DNA of 14,290 nucleotides from Tannerellaceae bacterium (GTDB lineage: Bacteria; Bacteroidota; Bacteroidia; Bacteroidales; Tannerellaceae). The position numbers and the translations under genes were made by a program. The stretch is from the NCBI GenBank assembly GCA_031273385.1, contig JAISRY010000015.1, positions 1 to 14,290 of the forward strand, written 5' to 3'. Of the stretch, positions 7,007-14,290 are shown piece by piece. Position 1 is the first letter of the stretch; each line of letters begins with the position of its first letter. Under the pieces are notes generated by a model. It was not told the DNA's origin. It made no database searches and saw only the letters and a list, made by a program, of their open reading frames with translations.

Positions 7007-7080
7007 TGGAGCATACGAGACTCGAACTCGTCACCTTTAGACTGCCAGTCTAACGCTCTAGCCAGATGAGCTAATGCCCC
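7007..7080 (-). tRNA. tRNA-Ala (anticodon GGC)
   Basis: A full cloverleaf folds on the minus strand. The acceptor stem includes the G3:T70 pair that marks alanine tRNA. The anticodon arm TTAGA-CTGGCAG-TCTAA gives anticodon GGC, and the T-arm contains GTTCGAGTC. CCA is not encoded. A minus-strand TAnnTTTG box lies 18 bases upstream of the mature 5' end. Confidence 0.95.
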
Positions 7081-7098
7081 GGTATCTTTTTCAGGATG

Positions 7099-7106
7099 CA
7101 AATATA
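7099..7106 (-). promoter_or_regulatory. Candidate -7 box for tRNA-Ala
   Basis: On the minus strand the sequence is TATATTTG, matching TAnnTTTG, just upstream of the tRNA 5' end. No convincing -33 box is visible. Confidence 0.45.
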
Positions 7107-7128
7107 GCGGTTTTCTTGATATATGCAT

Positions 7129-7136
7129 TATCTTTG
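7129..7136 (+). promoter_or_regulatory. Candidate -7 box for DUF4286-ruvC
   Basis: TATCTTTG matches TAnnTTTG, 23 bp before the DUF4286 start, so a start site near 7143 would give a short leader. It is divergent from the tRNA-Ala promoter candidate. The -33 region is poor. Confidence 0.5.
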
Positions 7137-7159
7137 TCGAAGTTTTTATAATATACCGG

Positions 7160-7474
7160 ATGATCGTTTACAATATTACTTTCCATATAGATAAAGAGGT
7201 TTTGGATGAAAGTTTGCCTTATCTGAAAGAGGAGTATATCCCCCGGATGACGGCAGGAGGCTTTCTGCATCAGCCTTGTTTAAGGCGTATTATGCATACG
7301 GCCGGGGATGAAGGCGCAAGCTATGCCGTACAGTTTCACGTGAAGGATATGGAGACGTTGAACGACTGGTTGCAAAAGGCGGGGATTGCGATACATGAAG
7401 CGTTGACACGCCGGTTCGGAGATAAAATGACAGGATTTACGACTTTACTTGAAGAGGTGGACTGGAAGAAATAG
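7160..7474 (+). CDS. DUF4286 family protein
   Basis: This 104-aa soluble protein matches DUF4286, a Bacteroidetes family with a ferredoxin-like or dimeric alpha/beta-barrel pattern. The opening MIVYNITFHIDKEV and the central SYAVQFHVKDMETLNDWL are family-typical. No catalytic residues can be named. It stands nine bases before ruvC on the same strand, with a shared promoter candidate, so the two are probably co-transcribed. Whether it takes part in recombination is unknown; the link is positional only. Confidence 0.8.
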   Translation: MIVYNITFHIDKEVLDESLPYLKEEYIPRMTAGGFLHQPCLRRIMHTAGDEGASYAVQFHVKDMETLNDWLQKAGIAIHEALTRRFGDKMTGFTTLLEEVDWKK

Positions 7475-7483
7475 ATTGGAAAA

Positions 7484-8044
7484 ATGGCAAAAGAGCGTAT
7501 CATATTAGGCATTGATCCCGGAACGATTGTGATGGGATATGGCATATTGAAAATTGAGGGAAGCAGGCTGAACGTCAAGGCGTTAGGCGTTTTACAGTTG
7601 AATAAGTATGAAGACCATTACCTGCGGTTGCGTAAAATATTCGAACGGGTTACCGGGCTGATTGATGAATACCTCCCTGACGAACTGGCTATTGAGGCGC
7701 CTTTTTTCGGGAAGAATGTGCAAAGTATGTTGAAGCTGGGGCGGGCGCAAGGCGTGGCGATGGCGGCGGCCTTGAACAGGGATCTCCCGATTTACGAATA
7801 TGCCCCCTTGAAAATCAAAATGGCTATTACCGGAAACGGAAAGGCTTCCAAAGAACAGGTAGCGGGAATGTTGCAACGCTTCCTCCACATCACCGACGAA
7901 TGTATGATCCCACAAATGGATGCCACAGACGGTTTGGCAGCCGCCGTTTGCCACTTCTTTCAAACGAACAATCCCGTTTCTGAAAAGAAATATACCGGTT
8001 GGAAAGATTATCTTGCGAAAAATCCTGGGAAAATAAAAAAATAA
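7484..8044 (+). CDS. ruvC: Crossover junction endodeoxyribonuclease RuvC
   Basis: RuvC is the Holliday-junction resolvase that cuts four-way DNA made during recombination repair, working with RuvAB. The 186-aa length is normal. The four acidic metal ligands are in place: Asp11 in GIDPGT, Glu71 in AIEAPFF, and Asp146 and Asp149 in [12 protein letters not shown]. The conserved block [14 protein letters not shown] is also present (78-90). The ATG at 7484 begins the family N-terminus. Nothing is missing; it is expected to be functional. Confidence 0.97.
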   Translation: MAKERIILGIDPGTIVMGYGILKIEGSRLNVKALGVLQLNKYEDHYLRLRKIFERVTGLIDEYLPDELAIEAPFFGKNVQSMLKLGRAQGVAMAAALNRDLPIYEYAPLKIKMAITGNGKASKEQVAGMLQRFLHITDECMIPQMDATDGLAAAVCHFFQTNNPVSEKKYTGWKDYLAKNPGKIKK

Positions 8045-8047
8045 ACG

Positions 8048-8055
8048 TATGTTTG
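8048..8055 (+). promoter_or_regulatory. Candidate -7 box before the Gfo/Idh gene
   Basis: TATGTTTG matches TAnnTTTG, 60 bp before the oxidoreductase start and just after the ruvC stop. No good -33 TTTG is visible upstream, so confidence is low. Confidence 0.35.
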
Positions 8056-8115
8056 CTTGTCCTAAGGGTCTGGAATACTATGAATAATACTCTAAATTAT
8101 TAATATTATTAGACC

Positions 8116-9453
8116 ATGGAAAAAGAAAGATCATCGAAAGGATTAAACAGACGGCAATTCTTAGGGTATTCCGCGCTTGGATTGGCCGGATTGACCGTCT
8201 TACCGAGTTGGGTAACGGCAAGTGGCGTACGTATTGCGCCAAGCGACAGGGTTGTGCTGGGCTTTATCGGCCTGGGCAGGCAGGGCGTTTCGGATTTTCA
8301 TAGCTTCTCGAGCTGCCCCGGCGTACAGGTAGTGGCCGGTTGCGACGTGGAATCAATTAAACGACAGCGGTTCAGGGAGAGGGTGGAAGAGTGGCAAAAG
8401 AAGCTCAATATCGCTCCGCGCTGTGATCTGTATGAGTTTTATGAAGACCTGCTGGAGCGGAAAGATATCGACGCCGTCTCCATCGCCACCCCGGATCATT
8501 GGCACGCCTTGACGGCCATCCACGCCTGCCGGAGCGGTAAGGACGTATATGTGCAGAAACCGCTGGCGTTTACGATCCGGGAGGGATTGGAAATGGTAAA
8601 GGCCGTACGGTGTCATAACCGGATCTTACAGGTAGGCAGCCAGCAACGTTCGAGCAAAGAGTTTCAACAAGCCATCGCCTTGGTACGTAACGGGGCGATC
8701 GGGCATATCGAAACGATCTATGCCAAAGTAGGGGATCCCCCCGCACCTCTCGACCTGCCCGAACAACCCATTCCCGGTACGCTCAACTGGAATCAATGGA
8801 TGGGCCCCCTCAATGATCCCAACATACATTATCATCCCGACCTTTGCCCTCCCATCACCCTGAATCCCAAGCAGGACGAACGTATATGGGGAGCATGGCG
8901 CTGGTACAGGGAAACCGGCAACGGCTACACCGCCGACTGGGGAGCCCACATGTTCGACATCGCCCAAGCAGCGATCGGAATGGATGGTTCCTCCCCGTGC
9001 GAGTATATCCCGAAAGGGTATGAGGGCGCCGAATACCTGACCATGAAGTACCAAAACGGTATCGTCATGACAGAGCAGCCGTTCAGGAAAGAGGGAGGAA
9101 ACGGCATTTGCTTCAACGGAACGAAAGGCTGGCTGAAAGTAGCCAGGGGGTATATCGAATGTTCGGACCCGTCGTTGCTTAAAAAAGAGGAAGAACGTAT
9201 TGCCGAAGGGCAGTATGAGGTCAGTTCGCCCCACATGCAGAATTTCATCGACGCCGTACGTTCGCGTAAGAACCCTATTGCGCCGGTCGAGATAGGATGC
9301 AGCACCAATACGCTCTGCTGCCTGGCCAATATAGCGGTTGAGCTACAACGCCCTGTGAAATGGAATCCGGCGACATTGTGTTTTGACGGCGATGAAGAGG
9401 CCTCCGGGCACAGGCTGTACAGCTATCCATACCGGCGTCCCTATACATTATAA
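8116..9453 (+). CDS. Tat-exported Gfo/Idh/MocA oxidoreductase
   Basis: This 445-aa protein belongs to the Gfo/Idh/MocA family of NAD(P)-linked sugar dehydrogenases. The N-terminus carries a twin-arginine signal (NRRQFLG, 11-17, then a hydrophobic stretch to about 35), so it is folded with cofactor before export to the periplasm. The nucleotide-binding glycine motif is GLGRQG (52-57), the usual EKP motif reads QKP (147-149), as in many exported Bacteroidetes members, and DWGAHMFD (274-281) carries the conserved His278. Its neighbour, 54 bp downstream, is an exported TIM-barrel isomerase-like protein. Such pairs occur in pathways that oxidise sugars to keto forms and then process them; the exact substrate is not visible. 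Confidence 0.88.
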   Translation: MEKERSSKGLNRRQFLGYSALGLAGLTVLPSWVTASGVRIAPSDRVVLGFIGLGRQGVSDFHSFSSCPGVQVVAGCDVESIKRQRFRERVEEWQKKLNIAPRCDLYEFYEDLLERKDIDAVSIATPDHWHALTAIHACRSGKDVYVQKPLAFTIREGLEMVKAVRCHNRILQVGSQQRSSKEFQQAIALVRNGAIGHIETIYAKVGDPPAPLDLPEQPIPGTLNWNQWMGPLNDPNIHYHPDLCPPITLNPKQDERIWGAWRWYRETGNGYTADWGAHMFDIAQAAIGMDGSSPCEYIPKGYEGAEYLTMKYQNGIVMTEQPFRKEGGNGICFNGTKGWLKVARGYIECSDPSLLKKEEERIAEGQYEVSSPHMQNFIDAVRSRKNPIAPVEIGCSTNTLCCLANIAVELQRPVKWNPATLCFDGDEEASGHRLYSYPYRRPYTL

Positions 9454-9507
9454 ATAGAGCGCTCAATAAAACAGTATAAATAGTTCACTCAATAAATAGT
9501 TATTCTT

Positions 9508-10407
9508 ATGAAAAATACCTTTAAAGTAATGGCTTCGCTTCTCATCCTGTTGCTCACCCTGTCGTCGTCGACGCCCTCCGGTAAGCCGGACTCGAAGTTT
9601 GGAGGCGTCCAGATAGGGACAATCACCTACAGCTATCGCAGTATGCCGGATCAGTCGTTGACGGCGATACTGGATTATGCCGTCCGGTCGGGATTAAGTT
9701 CGGTAGAATTGATGGGCGGAGCGGTAGAAGAGTATGCCGGTTTTCCGGTAGGGAAAGATGAGGATGTGGTTCGTCAATGGCGGACTTCCGTATCAATGGA
9801 TCGCTTCAAGGAGATCCGCAAGATGTTTAATGAAAAGGGAGTAAAGATCGACATCCTGAAACTGGGCGACGCCAGGTGGACGGACGAAGAGATCGACTAC
9901 GCTTTCAAAGTCTGTAAAACGCTTGGCGCGAAAGGGATAACGACGGAAGTCTCGGAAGAGACGGCGAAACGCCTCTCCCCTTTTGCCGATAAGCATAAGC
10001 TGTATGTCATCCTCCATAACCACGGACAGCCGGGAAACCCTGATTTCAGCTTCGACAAAATGCTGGCATGCGGCCCCCGCATCATGCTGAACCTGGATGT
10101 AGGGCATTACTTCGGCGCAACGGGATTGCATCCGAACGAGCTGATCAAACGGCTCCACAAGCGGATCGCCAGTATCCACATAAAGGATAAAACGGCAAAG
10201 ACCGCTGCGGATCCCGACAAAAACCGCCCCTTCGGAGAGGGCGATACGCCGGTCGTCGAGATTCTTCAACTGATTCAGAAAGAGAAATGGCCGATCACGT
10301 GCGACATCGAACTGGAATATACCATTCCCGAAGGGTCTGACGCCGTAAAAGAGGTGGTCAAATGCGTCGAGTATTGCCGCAAGGCGCTCTTACCGGATAA
10401 AAAGTAA
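9508..10407 (+). CDS. Exported sugar phosphate isomerase/epimerase-like TIM barrel
   Basis: This 299-aa protein has a signal peptide (about 1-23, hydrophobic LLILLLTLSSSTPSG) and a xylose-isomerase/AP-endonuclease-2 type TIM barrel. Metal-site candidates are Glu67 (SVELMGG), His170 and His172 (ILHNHG), Asp197 with His200 (LDVGH), His224 (IHIKD) and Glu268 (DIELE). Family members isomerise sugars or act on keto-sugar intermediates. Export and pairing with the upstream Gfo/Idh protein suggest joint work on a periplasmic sugar. The 54-bp gap has no clear terminator and contains a repeated CACTCAATAAA-like motif. It ends ten bases before the convergent RluA-type gene, with no obvious terminator between. 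Confidence 0.85.
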   Translation: MKNTFKVMASLLILLLTLSSSTPSGKPDSKFGGVQIGTITYSYRSMPDQSLTAILDYAVRSGLSSVELMGGAVEEYAGFPVGKDEDVVRQWRTSVSMDRFKEIRKMFNEKGVKIDILKLGDARWTDEEIDYAFKVCKTLGAKGITTEVSEETAKRLSPFADKHKLYVILHNHGQPGNPDFSFDKMLACGPRIMLNLDVGHYFGATGLHPNELIKRLHKRIASIHIKDKTAKTAADPDKNRPFGEGDTPVVEILQLIQKEKWPITCDIELEYTIPEGSDAVKEVVKCVEYCRKALLPDKK

Positions 10408-10417
10408 TAACAGCGCA

Positions 10418-11098
10418 TTATTCGCACAGGCCGGCAGTGATGTTTTTCCATAAGTTGTCGGGGGGGACGGGGGCTATGATTCTGATGTTTTCCTTTGATA
10501 CCGGATGGATAAACTCGGCGCTGTGTGCATGCAGGCTGATGCCTCCGTCCGGATTGGAACGGTCGGCGCCATACTTCAAGTCACCCTTGACAGGGCAGCC
10601 TATTCGGGCTAACTGCGAACGTATCTGATGGTGGCGGCCGGTTTTCAGGTCGATTTCCAACAGGTAATAATGCGCCGAATGGGCGATGAGCCGGTAGTGC
10701 AGGATAGCCTTTTTCGTATGAGGCTGCTCTTTGTCGCAGGCATAACTTTTGTTCTGTTTTTCGTTGCGGAGAATCCAGTGTACCAACTCATCTTCCTCTT
10801 GGGGAGGCGCATTTTTCACGATCGCCCAATAGGTTTTCTTTACCTGGCCGAGGCGGAACATCTCGTTGAAGCGGGAAAGCGCCTTGCCGGTTTTAGCAAA
10901 GATGACCACCCCGCTGACAGGGCGGTCCAACCGGTGCGTCACGCCTACGAAGACATTCCCGGGCTTCCGGTACTTCTCTTTCAACCACTCTTTTAACGTA
11001 TCGGAAAGAGCCACGTCGCCGGTCTTGTCTTTCTGTACAATTTCCCGGCAGTTCTTATTGACAACCAGTATATGATTGTCTTCGTAAAGCACTTCCAT
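10418..11098 (-). CDS. RluA-type pseudouridine synthase
   Basis: This 226-aa enzyme converts uridine to pseudouridine in RNA. It has the family motif HRLDRPVSGV (55-64) with catalytic Asp58, and the second conserved block GRHHQIRSQLARIG (154-167) followed by GDLKYG. No S4 domain is present, so it is a compact RluA/YqcB-like member; the target base is unknown. A longer frame runs to 11245, but it overlaps fabG and its extra part does not resemble the family, so the start at 11098 is chosen. It lies 11 bases downstream of the fabG stop, likely the last gene of the TetR-KAS III-fabG operon. That an RNA modifier shares this operon is unusual but the linkage looks tight. Confidence 0.9.
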   Translation of the reverse strand: MEVLYEDNHILVVNKNCREIVQKDKTGDVALSDTLKEWLKEKYRKPGNVFVGVTHRLDRPVSGVVIFAKTGKALSRFNEMFRLGQVKKTYWAIVKNAPPQEEDELVHWILRNEKQNKSYACDKEQPHTKKAILHYRLIAHSAHYYLLEIDLKTGRHHQIRSQLARIGCPVKGDLKYGADRSNPDGGISLHAHSAEFIHPVSKENIRIIAPVPPDNLWKNITAGLCE

Positions 11099-11109
11099 AC
11101 CTCTTCGGC

Positions 11110-11856
11110 TTACATATTCATGCCGCCGCAGCAGTGGATCGTCTGTCCCGTCACGTATGACGACAGGTCTGAAGCCAGGAACAGGGCTACACGAGCGACA
11201 TCTTCCGGCGTTCCGCCACGACGCAGGGGGATTTGTTTTGCCCATTCCGTCTTCACCTCTTCGGACAATACGCCGGTCATTTCGGTAAGGATAAAACCCG
11301 GAGCAATCGCGTTGGCGCGTATGCCGCGAGAACCCAGCTCTTTGGCGATGCTTTTGGCCAGACCGATCATGCCTGCTTTGGAGGCGGAATAGTTCGCTTG
11401 GCTGGCATTGCCCGATACCCCTACGACGGAAGACATATTGATGATGCTGCCGCTTTTCTGTTTCAGCATAACGGGGGTAATGGCATGAACGAAATTAAAT
11501 GCGGATTTGAGGTTGACATTGATCACCATATCCCATTGTTGCTCCGACATACGCATCATCAGTCCATCGCGCGTAATGCCGGCATTGTTCACAAGGATAT
11601 CAATGCGCCCGAAATCCTTTACGATTTCAGCCGTCACCTGGTGCGCCTCTTCAAAGTTGGCGGCATTGGAGGCATATCCTTTTGCTTTCACGCCAAAGGC
11701 TTCAATCTCTTTTTGTGTGGCCAGTCCATTTTCGTCGATCGTCAGATCGGTGAACGCAATATCCGCCCCCTCCGAAGCGAACTTCAAAGCAATGGCTTTC
11801 CCAATTCCACGCGCCGCGCCGGTTACAAGGGCGACTTTACCTTCCAGTAATTTCAT
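11110..11856 (-). CDS. fabG: 3-oxoacyl-ACP reductase FabG
   Basis: FabG reduces 3-oxoacyl-ACP to 3-hydroxyacyl-ACP with NADPH in type II fatty acid synthesis. The 248-aa length is normal for this short-chain dehydrogenase. Visible parts are the cofactor motif TGAARGIG (12-19), NNAG (90-93), the catalytic Ser143, Tyr156 and Lys160 in YSASK, and the C-terminal VTGQTIHCCGGMNM. It is preceded by a KAS III-like gene 35 bp upstream, so the two make successive steps of chain initiation and reduction. Other short-chain reductases cannot be excluded by sequence, but the motif spacing and context favour FabG. Confidence 0.92.
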   Translation of the reverse strand: MKLLEGKVALVTGAARGIGKAIALKFASEGADIAFTDLTIDENGLATQKEIEAFGVKAKGYASNAANFEEAHQVTAEIVKDFGRIDILVNNAGITRDGLMMRMSEQQWDMVINVNLKSAFNFVHAITPVMLKQKSGSIINMSSVVGVSGNASQANYSASKAGMIGLAKSIAKELGSRGIRANAIAPGFILTEMTGVLSEEVKTEWAKQIPLRRGGTPEDVARVALFLASDLSSYVTGQTIHCCGGMNM

Positions 11857-11891
11857 ATTGACTACATTTTTAATTATGAATAATCATTCTA

Positions 11892-12836
11892 TTAACATCG
11901 TATCAAGCACGCTCCCGCCGAGTAACCGCCCCCGAATACGGTAATGGCTACCAGGTCGCCTTTCTTGAACGTATGCCTGTGTTGTGCATACACCAAAGCG
12001 GAACTGACAGACCCCGTATTACCCAATTCCTCAATATTGTGCAGGAATTTCTCTTCGGGCAGATCCAACTGCCTGGCAATATTCGACAGGATGCGCATGT
12101 TCGCCTGGTGACCGATAAAATAGGAGAGGTCATCCAGCGCGTATCCGTTCTTCTCCAACAGAAGCAGTACATTTTTAGGCATATACGTGCAGGCCTGCAT
12201 AAAGACGTCGCGCCCCTCCGGCATCATGATTCCGCCGTCGCGCGGACGAAGCTGTACCGCATCCGGCCCTTTACTGATATGCCCCAACCCCTCGGTATAG
12301 ATATCCAACACCTGTTGATCCTGCTCTGTCATCCGCTCTTTGGAAATAAAAAAGGCCGCAGCAGCATCTCCCCAGAGGTGTCCCGACTTAGGGTCGGTTT
12401 CGTTGGAATAGGCCGAATTTTTATCTGCCGGCAGAATCAAGGCTTTCGAAGCCTTGTTCAGGGCAAAATAACCCTCGACGATTTCCAATGCGTTCACAAA
12501 GGAAGAACAGGCGGAAGAGACATAAAAGGCTTTCGCTTTGTCCATTCCAAACTCGCATTGGGCGATATGCGCACCTGTCGCAACCGTATCGTAAGGAGAG
12601 TAGGAAGCGGAGATGATCAGATCCACCTCTCCAATATCATAAGGCAATGCAGGCAGAGTCTTTCGAATAGCTTCCAATCCCATCGTATTGATATTCTCTT
12701 CGGTTTTTGCTTTCGACCGGGTTTTGATTCCGGTACGTTGTTCAATCCACTCGCTTGTCAACCCGTTCAATTCCAAAAAGTAATCATTATGTACACGCTC
12801 TTCCGGCACATAAAATCCCGTAGCATTAATAAACAT
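11892..12836 (-). CDS. 3-oxoacyl-ACP synthase III family (FabH-like)
   Basis: This 314-aa protein is a KAS III-type condensing enzyme. The catalytic triad is in place: Cys110 in SSACSSF, His243 in IGHQAN and Asn273 in LGNTGSVSSA, with the C-terminal glycine-rich FGGGYSAG (301-308). KAS III normally joins an acyl-CoA primer to malonyl-ACP. This member is probably not the housekeeping FabH: it is controlled by an adjacent TetR gene and is a variant of the family, so primer specificity could differ. It starts nine bases after the TetR stop and leads to fabG, so TetR, synthase and reductase form one operon. The symbol is left open because specificity is not visible. Confidence 0.85.
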   Translation of the reverse strand: MFINATGFYVPEERVHNDYFLELNGLTSEWIEQRTGIKTRSKAKTEENINTMGLEAIRKTLPALPYDIGEVDLIISASYSPYDTVATGAHIAQCEFGMDKAKAFYVSSACSSFVNALEIVEGYFALNKASKALILPADKNSAYSNETDPKSGHLWGDAAAAFFISKERMTEQDQQVLDIYTEGLGHISKGPDAVQLRPRDGGIMMPEGRDVFMQACTYMPKNVLLLLEKNGYALDDLSYFIGHQANMRILSNIARQLDLPEEKFLHNIEELGNTGSVSSALVYAQHRHTFKKGDLVAITVFGGGYSAGACLIRC

Positions 12837-12845
12837 CCCTGTTAT

Positions 12846-13427
12846 TTACTTTATCTTTATTCCGTTGAATATTAAATTTATTACATGATCCCTCCGGCTA
12901 TTTGCATTACCCATCAATCCACGGATATAAGGAACTTCAAGCCCTTTCAATGCGTGGTGCAATACAAGCGCCGCGACCTCTACATCCGGCATTTGAAAGA
13001 CCTCTTCCTTGACGCCGTCATGCAATATCCCTTTGAGAATCTCAATTTCCCTGATGTCGAACACTTTCCTAACTTTCTCCACCCGCCAGATGTCGCGGAA
13101 AAAGTTGGCGCGTAACGTCCCGTTACGGAAGACCAATGATTTGATAGCGTCAAGCCTTGTATATATAAAGGTGATCAATTTTTCATCTGCGGGTAATTCT
13201 TTGGAGGCTACATCAAGCAGCATCCTGTACAATTTGTCCAGCTCCGTTTCCACGACGGCCTGATAAATATCATTTTTGCTTTTAAAATAGGTGTACAACG
13301 TGCGCCGTCCCTTGCTGGAAGCTTGTGCGATATCGTTCATCGTGGTGTTGTCGACACCCATGCGAGCGAACAATTGCCTGGCCACATCTACCAGTATATC
13401 ACGTGTTTTTGAGACGGTCATTACCAT
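12846..13427 (-). CDS. TetR/AcrR family regulator
   Basis: This regulator has an N-terminal TetR helix-turn-helix with TTMNDIAQASSKGRRTLYTYF (about 28-48), followed by a helical ligand domain. The frame is open further upstream to 13529, but that extra part is hydrophobic and overlaps the promoter and operator region, so a start at 13427 (MVMTVSKTRD; or 13421, two codons later) is preferred, giving about 193 aa. It heads the operon of KAS III-like synthase, fabG and the RluA-type gene, so it probably controls them and itself. In fatty-acid loci TetR proteins usually sense acyl-CoA or acyl-ACP; that is an inference here. A dyad that could be its operator lies just upstream. Confidence 0.85.
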   Translation of the reverse strand: MVMTVSKTRDILVDVARQLFARMGVDNTTMNDIAQASSKGRRTLYTYFKSKNDIYQAVVETELDKLYRMLLDVASKELPADEKLITFIYTRLDAIKSLVFRNGTLRANFFRDIWRVEKVRKVFDIREIEILKGILHDGVKEEVFQMPDVEVAALVLHHALKGLEVPYIRGLMGNANSRRDHVINLIFNGIKIK

Positions 13428-13435
13428 ATTATACT

Positions 13436-13458
13436 GCACACTTTGATTAAAACTGTGC
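13436..13458. promoter_or_regulatory. Candidate TetR operator GCACA-N13-TGTGC
   Basis: GCACA (13436-13440) and TGTGC (13454-13458) form an inverted repeat just upstream of the TetR start, with a second dyad ACTTTG-N14-CAAAGT overlapping it (13439-13464). On the minus strand, TACTTTG nearby is a near match to the -7 box. Binding here would give autorepression. The arms are short, so chance is possible. Confidence 0.45.
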
Positions 13459-13516
13459 GCAAAGTACCAAAAAAAGATTGTATTTAGCAAGCATATTAAA
13501 AAAAACTTACAATAAT

Positions 13517-13547
13517 TTTGTCTCTCCAAAGATTATTCATACCTTTG
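13517..13547 (+). promoter_or_regulatory. Promoter of tRNA-fMet
   Basis: TTTG at 13517-13520 and TACCTTTG at 13540-13547 match the -33 TTTG and -7 TAnnTTTG boxes with 19 bp between them, the best promoter in the window. The tRNA starts 31 bp downstream. Confidence 0.75.
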
Positions 13548-13578
13548 TCACCGCAATCAAATAAGGATTGTACCGTAT

Positions 13579-13650
<72 letters not shown>

Positions 13651-13694
13651 CAACAAAAAAAGGCAGCCTCATAACGGGCTGCCTTTTTTTGTTG
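13651..13694. terminator. Perfect 18-bp-stem bidirectional terminator
   Basis: CAACAAAAAAAGGCAGCC (13651-13668) pairs perfectly with 13677-13694 across an 8-base loop. The run of seven T on the right arm and of seven A on the left serve termination in both directions. It follows tRNA-fMet at once on the plus strand and stands 14 bp past the end of the fucosidase gene on the minus strand. Confidence 0.9.
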
Positions 13695-13708
13695 CTACTC
13701 CATGATAA

Positions 13709-14290
13709 TTATATTGATTCATTCCTTTTAAAGATAGCAAAGTTCCTTATCCGGGGTTCCGCTTTTGCCTCCTTAACGAGGAGTTTTATCTCGCTGACGG
13801 ACTGGGGTGGAAATGTATCAATATGCTTGTGGCCGATATTTGTCCCTGAGGACAATTCAATCCATTCATTTCCTTTCTTTCCGCTAACGCTGTAAGCCAA
13901 TACCCGTTCGCCTAATGCAATATCTTCCTGAATCACAACGCGATCAATCTCGGCGGGTTGCTCTAAGCGAATCACATATTCCGTTCCCTGTCCGGATATT
14001 TGCCGGAAAGGCGTTCCGTATTGTGCCTTGATTGCGTTCCCGAATAGCTCAATCTGTTTCACGTCGGCGTCGGGTATCAGACCCCTGTCGTCGATGACGA
14101 CACCCAACAGCATGTTTGTATTCCGTCCGACACTGGTAATGTATTTCGTCATCAGTTCATCAATGGAAAATATCATTGAATCCTGACCGGCCGTCCAGAA
14201 CCACCCGCCCAAGAAAGAATTGTTCCATCTCAGTGTGAAATCCGACTCGCCCGGACACCAGTATGGAGCAAAAGGATCTCCGTTCAGATC
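13709..14290 (-). CDS. Alpha-L-fucosidase-like (GH29), 3' part
   Basis: The frame is open to the window edge, so this is the C-terminal part (194 residues) of a longer protein whose 5' end lies beyond 14290. The first residues resemble the GH29 block WxPxExDxxxR...WF (YWCPGESDFTLRWNNSFLGG), followed by LMTKYITSVGRNTNMLLG and DDRGLIPDADV, the usual run of GH29 fucosidases. The last about 100 residues form a beta-sandwich-like accessory domain (GTEYVIRLEQPAEIDRVVIQEDI...), probably F5/8-type. GH29 enzymes remove alpha-L-fucose from glycans such as mucin or milk oligosaccharides. The position of LRWNNSFLGG differs from the usual IRPGWFY, so specificity may be unusual. Signal peptide and catalytic nucleophile are outside the window. 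Confidence 0.8.
   Translation of the reverse strand, partial: DLNGDPFAPYWCPGESDFTLRWNNSFLGGWFWTAGQDSMIFSIDELMTKYITSVGRNTNMLLGVVIDDRGLIPDADVKQIELFGNAIKAQYGTPFRQISGQGTEYVIRLEQPAEIDRVVIQEDIALGERVLAYSVSGKKGNEWIELSSGTNIGHKHIDTFPPQSVSEIKLLVKEAKAEPRIRNFAIFKRNESI

Noticed and set aside
11099..11245. N-terminal extension of the RluA-type protein
   Set aside because: It lies within fabG on the same strand in another frame and does not resemble any RluA N-terminus; the internal start begins the family sequence.
11233..11850. 205-aa frame on the plus strand opposite fabG, and similar long frames opposite other genes
   Set aside because: They are antisense shadows of strongly supported genes and have no recognisable domain.
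13428..13529. N-terminal extension of TetR with a hydrophobic segment
   Set aside because: It overlaps the promoter and operator dyads and precedes the normal TetR start; a membrane-anchored TetR is unlikely here.

Overview
This window looks like a chromosome segment from a Bacteroidales bacterium. Parabacteroides or a close relative is a reasonable guess, but the genus is not proven. The evidence is the TAnnTTTG-type -7 promoter boxes, weak Shine-Dalgarno sequences, Bacteroidetes-only families (HU-like DNA-binding protein, DUF4248, DUF4286, DUF4373/Lin1244-type replication protein), the exported Gfo/Idh plus TIM-barrel pair, and a GH29 fucosidase. Family names come from recognising the translated proteins by eye; no search was run.

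Bases 1-143 are the 3' end of the tmRNA gene (ssrA), followed by a terminator. Bases 151-5515 hold a compact phage-derived island: a leftward S24-type repressor (239-922), a control region (923-1180) with dyads and three 22-bp operator-like repeats, then a tightly packed rightward series. That series is a lambda-O-like replication protein carrying in-frame iterons and a purine-rich tract, an unrecognised (DUF6633-like) protein, a possible 26-aa ORF, an HU-like protein, a DUF4248 protein, a Rha/KilAC antirepressor, a holin, a GH108 endolysin and a lipoprotein with a C-terminal membrane segment that looks like a unimolecular spanin. No integrase, terminase, portal, capsid or tail gene is visible, and no second copy of the tmRNA 3' end is visible, yet every ORF is open. 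It is a regulated replication-plus-lysis unit without a virion, either a deletion remnant, a satellite, or a domesticated lysis device.

The island ends at a 284-bp inverted-repeat element (5508-5791). Each arm carries heptamer repeats and three smaller palindromes, and the stop codons of both flanking genes sit at its edges.

The rest is host chromosome: an exported alpha/beta hydrolase (minus), a small membrane protein, tRNA-Ala(GGC) (minus), a DUF4286 gene with ruvC, a Tat-exported Gfo/Idh oxidoreductase with an exported sugar-isomerase-like TIM barrel, then a leftward operon of TetR regulator, KAS III-like synthase, FabG and an RluA-type pseudouridine synthase. The window closes with initiator tRNA-fMet, a perfect 18-bp-stem bidirectional terminator, and the 3' part of a GH29-like alpha-L-fucosidase gene on the minus strand that runs off the end.
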